Below, one piece after another: positions 57,120 through 64,000 of a stretch of DNA of 64,000 bases (the first letter of the stretch is position 1; each line of letters opens with the position of its first letter). The position numbers and the translations under genes are program-made. Origin of the DNA: Coprinus comatus (lineage: Eukaryota > Basidiomycota > Agaricomycetes > Agaricales > Agaricaceae); the NCBI GenBank assembly GCA_034638255.1, contig JAWPGT010000002.1:434001-498000 (forward strand), written 5' to 3'. The notes below the pieces were generated by a model. That model was not told where the DNA came from. It did not search any database and saw only the letters and a list, made by a program, of their open reading frames with translations.

Positions 57120-57275
57120 CTTATGGGGTGTAAGTAGGTCGTGGGCTGAAGCAAGGGCTTCTGGGAGGGCTCAATGTTATGAATTAGACGATTAGATAAC
57201 ACATCATTCCATCAATATATAATATACTAATCCAAGTAGAAACGGCGTACAATGCAAATCAAAAAATATAAGATA

Positions 57276-58156
57276 CTAACCGAACCGCCAGTAGAGCAAA
57301 ATGAGGACTAATAGACATACAGCACCAATAGGTGCATATTGGCGAATCATCGCTTGTATGTTAACGTTCCTGGCCGCCTTGCGGTATTTTTCAGATTCCG
57401 AACGCAGTGACGTTGAGAGATGCGACATCCCTGGATAACGAGGTCAACATGATATTAGAAGACTGAGTAGATTTACTACATACTGTCCAAAGAATCGCCT
57501 CTCCATAGTAACTCTTCCATGTTCTTGGTCATGATTCTCGTTACATCTTGTAGGTCGTCGTTAAGTTTGTCTAAGCCAGAAGCTGCCGCATTGGCTGTCC
57601 GTGTATCGCTATACAATCGTGCGGTTTTTGACATGAATGTATCTGTTCTCGTGTCACGACAATGTTAACAATATCCAATAATGACGATACATACCGAAAC
57701 CAACAAAAGCATAGGGTCTTCTAACAGTTTCGACCTTGGGGCCATACGTTGTTGCGAACTCCTTCGAGAGTTCTTCTAGGTATGAGAAGGCAAGCTTCCG
57801 AGGGTATGATTTCTCAGCAATGGTCAAAAACACAACATTGTCCGAGATAAGGTAACTAGAAGAGAAGTCAGTGAACCAAATACAGTTGTAGGGGAATTGA
57901 TGGGACGTACTGGAGAGTATAAGAGCCGCTTTCAATTGAAAGCCGAGGTTCTGCGTTGGGAGTTATGCGTCTAAATATCAGTTTAGCCTGTTGCTTGTGT
58001 TCCTGCAACGACTGCTCTGTCTAGAATGGGTTATGACACGTATTTGAATGGGAGTTTTGGATGACAAAATATGTATGTGCTGACCTGCTCATCATCGACG
58101 CTGGCTGCTAATGGTAAAGCATCCGAGGCCCTGACGATGATTGTTGTTTTGACCAT
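57276..58156 (-). CDS. SEC22: R-SNARE Sec22
   Basis: Vesicle SNARE for ER-Golgi traffic in both directions. N-terminal longin domain: MVKTTIIVRASDALPLAASV, then RRITPNAEPRLSIESGSYTL, YLISDNVVFLTIAEKSYPRK and LAFSYLEELSKEFATTYG. The SNARE motif follows: NDDLQDVTRIMTKNMEELLW, then RGDSLDRMSHLSTSLRSESE, with Arg (ELLWRGD) at the zero layer. It ends in a C-terminal anchor (APIGAVCLLVLILLYWRF) with almost no lumenal residues. About 215 residues, normal for Sec22. Introns near 58025-58085, 57850-57912, 57645-57695 and 57435-57485. The frame is open upstream of the ATG at 58156, but no other ATG suits. Divergent from MPO1 with 181 bp. Confidence 0.94.
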
Positions 58157-58216
58157 GTCTAATGTAATGGAAAATATCAAGAGTTGTGGAGGTTGTAGGG
58201 GGTCTTGGACACTCGG

Positions 58217-58223
58217 CACGTGA
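58217..58223. promoter_or_regulatory. CACGTGA element between SEC22 and MPO1
   Basis: CACGTGA in the 181-bp divergent promoter, 61 bp upstream of the SEC22 start and 115 bp upstream of the MPO1 start. Confidence 0.4.
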
Positions 58224-58337
58224 GAGGGCTACGTGTGGAGGACAGGGGCATATCCCAATATGGATATAGTTTCCAATTTGATATGTCTGAACATAAGCAG
58301 ATGATTTATTATCAAACACCCATTCTTCCCTACAACC

Positions 58338-59154
58338 ATGTCTGGTCTATTCGACGTAACCAAGCAGGCAAGCCTCCAATACACACAACACTGCTCCTGC
58401 TCATGTTTAACAGCTTACATTCTATGGAGCATATCACTCCAACCGTATTAATGTCCTTATACACATAGTATTTGTTCCCGTCCTACTCTGGTCGGTAGTC
58501 GTATAGCCGGTCAGTAATCCCTACCCACTCATCCTCTCTCCAGGACTTTCCAAGTATTTTCAACACAACTTCCCTTCCCATCGCTGTTCCCGGTCATTCA
58601 CCACAAGTTTAACGACTATCTCATATTCGATCTCAACTGGCCCTCCGTCCTTGCTGGTCTTTATGCGCTCTACTATTTTGCCCTCGAGCCCATTGCCGCA
58701 GTCAGTCATTCTTCTAATATAACACCAAATATTCTAATTCTCCCCTCCTTTCAGTTCCTCTATGTTCCTCAATTGACTCTCTCTGTGCTCACCGCAAATG
58801 CTTTCGCTCAAAATCCGGAGCATATCACTCAAGCGGGTCTATTACACGGCGCGTCCTGGATCGCTCAATTTCTGGGTCACGGACTCGCTGAGAAACGTGC
58901 CCCTGCACTCCTCGACAACCTCATTGGTGGTACGTTTTATCTCATCGTTACTCAAAGTTGTCCTTTTACCTTTTCGGTCCGCTGATGGTCCTTTAATAGC
59001 TGTTGTTCTTGCTCCCTTCTTCGTTCATATGGAAATTCTTTTCGGACTCGGTTATCGTCCAGAATTTCACCGTCGCATTAACAATGAGATTGGGAAAGAA
59101 ATTGCCAAGATTCGTAAGGCTCAAGGAGATGCGAAGCGAAGCAAGCAACTTTGA
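58338..59154 (+). CDS. MPO1: Mpo1-like (DUF962) 2-hydroxy fatty acid dioxygenase
   Basis: Yeast Mpo1 is an Fe(II)-dependent ER dioxygenase that removes one carbon from 2-hydroxypalmitate in phytosphingosine breakdown. Family landmarks: LTFYGAYHSNRINVLIHIVF and VPVLLW, then YLIFDLNWPSVLAGLYALYY, FALEPIAA and LHGASWIAQFLGHGLAEKRA, followed by DNLIG, APFFVHMEILFGLGYRPE and a Lys/Arg-rich C-terminus typical of ER retrieval. The conserved His residues in YHSNRINVLIH and QFLGHG/FFVHME are present. Several membrane-spanning stretches. First exon MSGLFDVTKQ ends in CAG and is followed by GCAAGC, so intron 1 (58368-58413, 46 nt) is best read as GC-AG. The GT alternative at 58356 would drop VTKQ, which the family usually has in similar form. 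Later introns near 58491-58543, 58700-58753 and 58930-58998. Stop TGA 59152-59154. Confidence 0.88.
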
Positions 59155-59515
59155 TTCTCTTCCTTTAGCACTAACAAGAAGCTCAATGTTCTTTGGCTTT
59201 TGTGCTGTCTCATTTAAATCTTACCTTGTTGTCTCATTTCCTCGTGTAAATATCTCTAGTATTTGTCGAGTTTGAAATCAATCACAAATCAGTTCTTTGC
59301 TTGATTCAGTCTGCAAATCCTTTTGATCTTTCAATGTAACTTTCGTTTATATAAAAATCTGCACTCAATTTGTATCTTCCCTTTCAATCATAATTACTGG
59401 TTTGGTGTAGGTTACACTTCAAGCTTTCATGCAATTAATTCTCAAGTAACGCCTCATATTGCGCTTCGTCACCCCAACACTCCAAGTGGGTTACCATATT
59501 GGTTCTGTTTCAGTT
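59155..59515. other. Convergent intergenic interval, MPO1 and SDR gene
   Basis: 361 bp with no credible gene; probably two 3' untranslated regions. Confidence 0.5.
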
Positions 59516-61020
59516 TCATATTAAGCTTGATGGTGGTGACAAAGCAGGTTCGCCAATGGGAGTAACATAGGCCTTGGAAAGACCACCATCGACTGCGAAA
59601 TCAGAGCCCTAGATTAAATCCAGATCAGCTCCCAAAAGAAACACATGGTCCATAAATAATATAAAGCTTACAGTGACATAACTACTGTCATCACTTGCAA
59701 CTAATCACGTCGAAAATATTGAGAAATCAGTTTTTGTCCATCAACTTACAAGAAATATAAATATACTTACGGAACAGTGCGGCTTTTGCCAATTCTACAG
59801 CTTCACCGAAACGACCCATTGGTAAGTGAACCAACCGTCTTTGACGTTTCTCCTCGGTGTTTAAGAAGTCCATAAGCAGAGCTGTTAGTATTCGAAAATC
59901 TAAGTTAACTTCTCAAAATCGTACAGTAGCATAAAGTACTCACGAGTTTTCAAAGGGCCACTTTAAAGAAACAAAACCGAGGCAAATAACAAATTGGTTA
60001 GTTGATCATTCAAAACAGTTAGGTACGATAAAATAAAGTGGGCACTCACGGGCATAGTGAATTAATTCGGATACCTTCCCGAGCATGAACCATAGCAAGT
60101 TCACGGGTCATTGCCAGGACACCACCCTAAACCAGAGGGTGAGTGTTTTTCGTGGGTTGGGTATTATGTTTTAAGGTGAGTACCTTCGATGCGGTATCTA
60201 ACAAATCCCGGAAAAATATATATTAGAGTATGCTAACAAGATAATGTGGGTGGAATACGCACAAGCGAGCTGGGGTGTAGCAGCACCCATGAGAGCCACA
60301 AAACTAGCGGTGTTAATGATACTACCACCAACATGAAGTCCCTTGCTCTCGTCCGTTGGGTTATTTCGCATAGCAATAATAGCATATTTACAACCCCACC
60401 AAACACCTTTAAGATTGATCTGCATGGTAAGATCCCAAATCTTTTCCTCAGTGTTCAGAGCGTTGTCATCTTCGGGGTGCATGATACCTAAATGTATGTG
60501 TAAGCAAAAAAAAAAACCAAAGTCATCTAACATATCCCGGCTCACCAGCATTATTGAACTGAAGAGATATAGATAAGGGCGTTTAATAAACAATCAACAT
60601 AAACGATAAGTGATCCACTAACCATAACATCTAAACGGTCAAACTCTTTTACAGCAAGATCTACTGCTGCCTTGATGTCGACTTCTTTACCAACATCAGC
60701 CTTGGTAGCAATAGCCTTCACGTTTGGGTATCGTTCGTTTATGATGGCAGCAGCCTTGTTGGCATTTTCCAAATTAATATCGACCAGTAAAACATTCGCG
60801 CCTTCTGAAGCAAAGAGTATTGACGATTCCAGTCCGATTCCACTAGAATGCGCGTATCATTGCACACAATAACGTCATTTCCGTTTCAGTGATCTTGATA
60901 TCAACTTGGACTCACGATCCAGCACCGGTCACAAGAGCAGCCTATGAATACTTAAAATTCAACAAACATTCCAATTACTCGATCATCAGCACTCACTTTG
61001 TTCGATAAACGTCCAGTCAT
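59516..61020 (-). CDS. Classical short-chain dehydrogenase/reductase (SDR)
   Basis: NAD(P)-dependent oxidoreductase, substrate unknown. Start MTGRLSNK at 61020. A Rossmann core is rebuilt across introns: VTGAGSGIG nucleotide-binding loop, LLVDIN after strand 2, KADVGKEVDIKAAVD, FNNAGI, and INLKGVWWGCKYAI. The catalytic set follows: GSIINTASFV (Ser) and YTASKGG (Tyr and Lys, split by an intron of about 60 nt near 60200-60265). Then GIRINSLCPGPLKTPL, RFGEAVELA, and SSYVTGSDFAVDGG. The Asp after strand 2 (VDIN) suggests a preference for NAD over NADP. About 280 residues, normal for classical SDRs. Around ten short introns. C-terminus PIGEPALSPPSS, stop at 59516. No active-site residue is missing. 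A TATATA box at 61083-61088 lies about 65 bp upstream, which is unusual among the other promoters here. Confidence 0.92.
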
Positions 61021-61082
61021 TCTTTCGATTTACGTGCAGTCAAGTCGAGGGGTTCCGAGGGTAAGTGGATAAGCGGGAGGGG

Positions 61083-61119
61083 TATATATGCGATAAACCA
61101 ATGTGACATCTTCACGTGA
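61083..61119 (-). promoter_or_regulatory. Promoter elements of the SDR gene: TATATA, CCAAT, CACGTGA
   Basis: Upstream of the minus-strand SDR start (61020): TATATA at 61083-61088, CCAAT (plus-strand sense) at 61098-61102 and the palindromic TTCACGTGAA at 61111-61120. The combination within 100 bp of the start looks like a regulated promoter. Confidence 0.5.
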
Positions 61120-61263
61120 AGATCCTATCGTAGTCACACTAAGCATACGGGACATGCAGATTTTATTATGACTGGTATAAGATAATGGGTATAATTTAGT
61201 TGTGACGCGCTTTTCGTGGTGTCCAGATTAGAGTCCAAGAAATTATTGTATGTGTTCCTGTGC

Positions 61264-62526
61264 TTATTCTCGTAAGGATTCCGGGAAATCAGGAGGATAG
61301 CTTTCAGCATCATCGCCAAACATTTGTTGGAATTCTTTGACAGCATCAGGTAGACTCTCTTCAAAAGAGCGTTCCTCGTCCCAAGAGGGCTCTGACCGTT
61401 GCGAAGATGGGAGGTAATCGTCAGGTTCTTGCGGCTCATGAGTATCAGGACTTGGGGATCGTGTGGTACAGATGGGGGGTTGAGGGCTCGGGATAAGGGG
61501 AGGTGATCCATCTAGCTCTGCGTTAGCGCCTTGATCGCTATTTTCAGATACATTCTCGCTGCTTGTTGCTGAGTTCTGAGATGTAGACACCTCTGGAGGG
61601 GTGTTTAAGTATACATCCAGAAGAGACTTCCTTTGTTCACTAAGGTGCGCGCATATATACTCAGTCACCGCAATATATTGGATTTCATATTGCACATACC
61701 TCGTTGTAGATGCCCTTTCAAGCCGTCGAAAGTTGATTTGGGAGTAGGTGAGTTCTTGTGATTGTGAACTCTGCACAACATCAAACTCATCTACAGGAGA
61801 CGTAAGCACATCATCCGACAGCTGATTTGCATTATCTATATCCATGAGTTGGGTCTGAGAAGAAGGAATGATTTCATCCGGTGGAGTGAAGTATTGTGAC
61901 ATGGTATTAGACTCTGATGTTTGGGAATATTGTTCTCCACTCCTAAGATAAAGAGGCGAAGGTGTAATGGAATCAGCTGCATTATCTTCATGCAATTGGG
62001 TACCCATGTTTTGAGTTTGTGACGAAGGTATTAGTTCTAACTCGATCTCTTGGCGTTCCGCATAGCTATTGTCCATCGAAGTAGTAAAAGGGCTTGGAGT
62101 AGTATGAGCAGTGTCATCTAGACCACTTTGAGTTGCAAAACTTGCAGACCTCGAGAAGGAGGATTCGGGGGAAGGTGTTAGCATCGGGAGTGGAGAAGAG
62201 GGAGGAGTGGTTTCACGACACGGAGTAGCTTTGAGAGGGCTACTTGGCGGTGTGTCCTCTATTTCTATAACATTTTTCAAGACTTTCCTCGAAGAGCGGG
62301 TGCTCTTTTTCGTAGAGGTAGAAGGCAGTAGGTCATCTTCTTCATCGGCTTGAGCTTTCTTTCGACCCTTGGGCTTCTTGCGTGAGTTTTCTTTGCTCGA
62401 CTCAGGCTCTTCATCCTGGCTACGTGTGCGCTTGGATTGTTTTTTCGGGTACTGTGATGGGGTTCGTGGGTTAGAGGAAGGAGTTAGGCGGGGAAAGTAA
62501 TTGGTGATACGTCCATCGCCTGACAT
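61264..62526 (-). CDS. SQ/TQ-rich disordered protein divergent from dUTPase
   Basis: Unrecognised protein of about 400 residues. Start [14 protein letters not shown] at 62526; the segment RITNYF resembles a PIP box (PCNA-binding) but lacks the usual Gln. A basic Lys/Arg/Ser region follows ([28 protein letters not shown]), a likely nuclear signal. The middle is Ser/Thr/Pro-rich with four related motifs, IPSSQTQ (twice), VQSSQSQ and LPSSQRS, plus further SQ and TQ pairs, resembling an ATM/ATR SQ-cluster. One intron of about 70 nt (near 61630-61700) joins ERASTTR to [14 protein letters not shown]. The C-terminus ends in a compact acidic stretch ([20 protein letters not shown], then [16 protein letters not shown]). 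Stop at 61264. The shared promoter with DUT1 and the motifs suggest a role in replication or DNA repair; this is inference. Confidence 0.65.
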   Translation of the reverse strand: MSGDGRITNYFPRLTPSSNPRTPSQYPKKQSKRTRSQDEEPESSKENSRKKPKGRKKAQADEEDDLLPSTSTKKSTRSSRKVLKNVIEIEDTPPSSPLKATPCRETTPPSSPLPMLTPSPESSFSRSASFATQSGLDDTAHTTPSPFTTSMDNSYAERQEIELELIPSSQTQNMGTQLHEDNAADSITPSPLYLRSGEQYSQTSESNTMSQYFTPPDEIIPSSQTQLMDIDNANQLSDDVLTSPVDEFDVVQSSQSQELTYSQINFRRLERASTTRYVQYEIQYIAVTEYICAHLSEQRKSLLDVYLNTPPEVSTSQNSATSSENVSENSDQGANAELDGSPPLIPSPQPPICTTRSPSPDTHEPQEPDDYLPSSQRSEPSWDEERSFEESLPDAVKEFQQMFGDDAESYPPDFPESLRE

Positions 62527-62575
62527 TGCAGTAGAATGGAGAAGCCAGTGCAAAGCGCGGAAGATGTAATGATGG

Positions 62576-62640
62576 CACGTGATCGTAATATTGATATTGT
62601 GTCGGAGTTGACACGCTTTGGGAAAAGTTCGGCAACGCGT
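62576..62640. promoter_or_regulatory. Bidirectional promoter of the SQ/TQ gene and DUT1: CACGTGATC and MCB
   Basis: Inside the 150-bp interval between start codons at 62526 and 62677 lie CACGTGATC (62576-62584) and ACGCGT (62635-62640). The latter is the exact MluI cell-cycle box bound by MBF-type factors, 37 bp before the DUT1 start. dUTPase is a classic G1/S-regulated gene, so the site is plausible. Confidence 0.55.
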
Positions 62641-62676
62641 CTGAAGGACAACTCAAGAACTCATCCACATATCACT

Positions 62677-63395
62677 ATGGACACAACCAAGAAGAGAAAG
62701 GCTTCCCAGGAGCCAGAGGTACCGCTTGCTCCGGTATCTAATCTCCTCATCAAAAGGCTCTCTGATAAAGCCAGATTGCCGACTCGTGGCTCGGCTTTGG
62801 CAGCAGGCTATGATCTATACAGGTGATCAGTCACAAAATGTGCTCAAGTGGCCAATGTACTGAGGTTTTCATAGCGCAGAACAAAAGATTGTGCCTGCTC
62901 ACGGGAAGGCTTTGATCAACACCCAAATCTCTATAGCAGTACCCGCTGGTACCTATGGTCGGGTCGCCCCTCGCAGTGGACTAGGTTAGTTGCTTGGAGT
63001 TGCGATATAATTCTGCGACTCATAAAATAACGAAGCATCCAAGTTTATGATCGACACCGGTGCTGGTGTGATTGATGCTGACTACCGGGGAATCGTCTAC
63101 GTTCTCCTCTTCAACCACTCTGATCAAGACTTCCAAGGTACTTCTCATCTATCGTCTGTGTAGGCCACTCACTAATACAATTTACAGTTGAAGAAGGTGA
63201 TCGTGTTGCTCAGTTGATCATTGAACGTATCTATACTCCGGATGTTCTCGAAGTAGCGGTATGTTTTTGGTTTGATATGGGAAATGGCTCCTAACATGTA
63301 GACAATAGGACCTTGACGATACACTCCGTGGTGCTGGAGGCTTTGGATCGACTGGAGGGCATTCTACATTGACAAGTGCACCCGCTACATCATGA
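62677..63395 (+). CDS. DUT1: Deoxyuridine triphosphatase (dUTPase)
   Basis: Hydrolyses dUTP to dUMP and pyrophosphate, keeping uracil out of DNA and supplying dTMP synthesis. Homotrimeric all-beta family with five motifs, all visible across short introns: motif 1 AAGYDLYSAE (split near 62822-62876), motif 2 [10 protein letters not shown] (62958-62988), motif 3 [20 protein letters not shown] with the catalytic Asp, motif 4 [12 protein letters not shown] (63200-63232), and motif 5 [13 protein letters not shown] near the end with the substrate-capping Phe. About 170 residues, the normal size for the trimeric type. The start [13 protein letters not shown] at 62677 includes a basic KKRK patch that could serve as a nuclear signal. 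Introns also near 62986-63038, 63139-63186 and 63260-63308. Stop TGA 63393-63395. Divergent from the SQ/TQ-rich gene, convergent with GatC (83 bp). Confidence 0.97.
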
Positions 63396-63478
63396 TAGAG
63401 TATTGAGATCAGCACTTTTACAACACATACTGCACATTGGGCTTACTATTTTTCTTGTAAAGTACATTTGCAACCAGT

Positions 63479-63919
63479 TCAAGATTGTTTCCTCGTTCTA
63501 TCAGAAGTCACAAGGTAGAAGTTATCTTTTATGCGAGAAGCCTGTTGCAGTAGCAACTGTCCATGGACTTGGTCCACATTTTCCCCGTGGTTCAATCTGT
63601 CTGCGTCCTCTTTGTCCCAGCGTGGTATCACTTGAACACCCTGTGTATCAACCAGCTTCACAGCTTCCACTAGCCTGACAAGCTCCTCTAGTTCGCCTTG
63701 TAGAGCACGGTGTTCAGGTGAGCCTTCGGGTTGGAGTTCGAGTGCAGAGAGTTCGTGAAGGCGCTTGAGTGTTTTAGTAGGTATATTTGGTCTCGGGTAT
63801 GAGGTAATGAGCTCAGTGACAGACCAGCAGGGATTCACAGGGATTCCGTACTGGTCTGTTATATGTTTTGTAGAATATGAGCGTGCGGCGGAACGGAGGG
63901 ATCGGGTGAGAGAGAACAT
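63479..63919 (-). CDS. gatC: Mitochondrial glutamyl-tRNA(Gln) amidotransferase subunit C
   Basis: Small subunit of the GatCAB complex that converts Glu-tRNA(Gln) to Gln-tRNA(Gln) in mitochondria. Single exon of 146 residues. Start MFSLTRSLRSAARSYSTKHI at 63919, a textbook mitochondrial presequence. The GatC region has LKRLHELSALELQPEGSPEH, then LEELVRLVEAVKLVDTQGVQ, the hallmark VDTxGV helix turn. WDKEDADRLNHGENVDQVHG follows, then the C-terminal IKDNFYLVTSDRTRKQS, equivalent to the gyfvVP end of bacterial GatC. Budding yeasts use GatF instead, so a clear GatC fits a basidiomycete. The only gene in the window without an intron. Stop at 63479. Confidence 0.88.
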   Translation of the reverse strand: MFSLTRSLRSAARSYSTKHITDQYGIPVNPCWSVTELITSYPRPNIPTKTLKRLHELSALELQPEGSPEHRALQGELEELVRLVEAVKLVDTQGVQVIPRWDKEDADRLNHGENVDQVHGQLLLQQASRIKDNFYLVTSDRTRKQS

Positions 63920-64000
63920 GGCAGAGGGAAGAGTTTTCGCACGGTTACTGTTTGGTTAATTCCGTTTTTCGCGTTGGGATTCTGTTAACGTTTGCTCCCA

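Noticed and set aside
1..64000. A defence system, biosynthetic cluster or mobile element as the hidden system
   Set aside because: Every long gene fits eukaryotic housekeeping or regulatory families; I see no transposase, integrase, reverse transcriptase, terminal repeats, NRPS/PKS/terpene enzymes or NLR-type receptors.

Overview
The window is nuclear DNA of a basidiomycete fungus, most likely a mushroom-type Agaricomycete. Almost every gene is cut by many short introns (mostly about 40-70 nt, GT-AG), genes are packed closely on both strands, and the products are eukaryotic: ubiquitin E1, Mediator, STRIPAK, a v-SNARE and a nuclear exoribonuclease. A DUF6533 membrane protein and a Zn2Cys6 regulator fit Agaricomycetes. 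The class-level assignment is an inference. I see no plasmid, phage, transposon, CRISPR array or biosynthetic cluster. CDS coordinates run from start codon to stop codon and include introns. Splice sites were placed by eye from GT/AG signals and family conservation.

Layout. 1-8.4 kb: mitochondrial ClpX (minus, running off the left edge), cactin (plus), ubiquitin-activating enzyme UBA1 (plus). 9.4-18.6 kb: a PHO80/PCL-like cyclin (minus) and the STRIPAK subunit Far11/STRIP (plus), separated by a 2.4-kb gene-free divergent interval. 18.9-26.2 kb: a Zn2Cys6 regulator, a DUF6533 membrane protein and a forkhead factor. 26.5-31.4 kb: DRE2, a rhodanese-domain protein, FMP46 and BCD1, in visibly more A/T-rich sequence. 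31.4-36.2 kb: MED18 and a long low-complexity protein with a CUE-like C-terminus. 36.6-47.1 kb: meiotic RING protein HEI10, inositol-hexakisphosphate kinase KCS1 and an FHA-forkhead factor. 47.3-54.3 kb: MTP18, eIF2B delta (GCD2) and RAT1/XRN2. 54.6-63.9 kb: an uncharacterised proline/tyrosine-rich protein, SEC22, MPO1, a short-chain dehydrogenase, an SQ/TQ-rich protein divergent from dUTPase, and GatC.

The genes are mostly housekeeping or regulatory and do not form one pathway. Two neighbourhoods may be more than chance: DRE2, rhodanese and FMP46 (sulfur/redox functions), and the SQ/TQ-rich protein sharing a 150-bp promoter with dUTPase that carries an MCB element (ACGCGT).

The most unusual signals are in gene structure. 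The six-cysteine cluster of the Zn2Cys6 regulator is assembled from five exons, three of them 11, 23 and 29 nt long. The HEI10 RING is assembled using 7-, 18- and 13-nt exons. The RAT1 start codon forms its own 3-nt coding exon. MPO1 appears to use a GC-AG intron. Four places where a clear reading frame jumps inside a homopolymer or short repeat (cactin, BCD1 and twice in the low-complexity gene) suggest consensus errors or real alleles. I found no convincing new multi-gene system.
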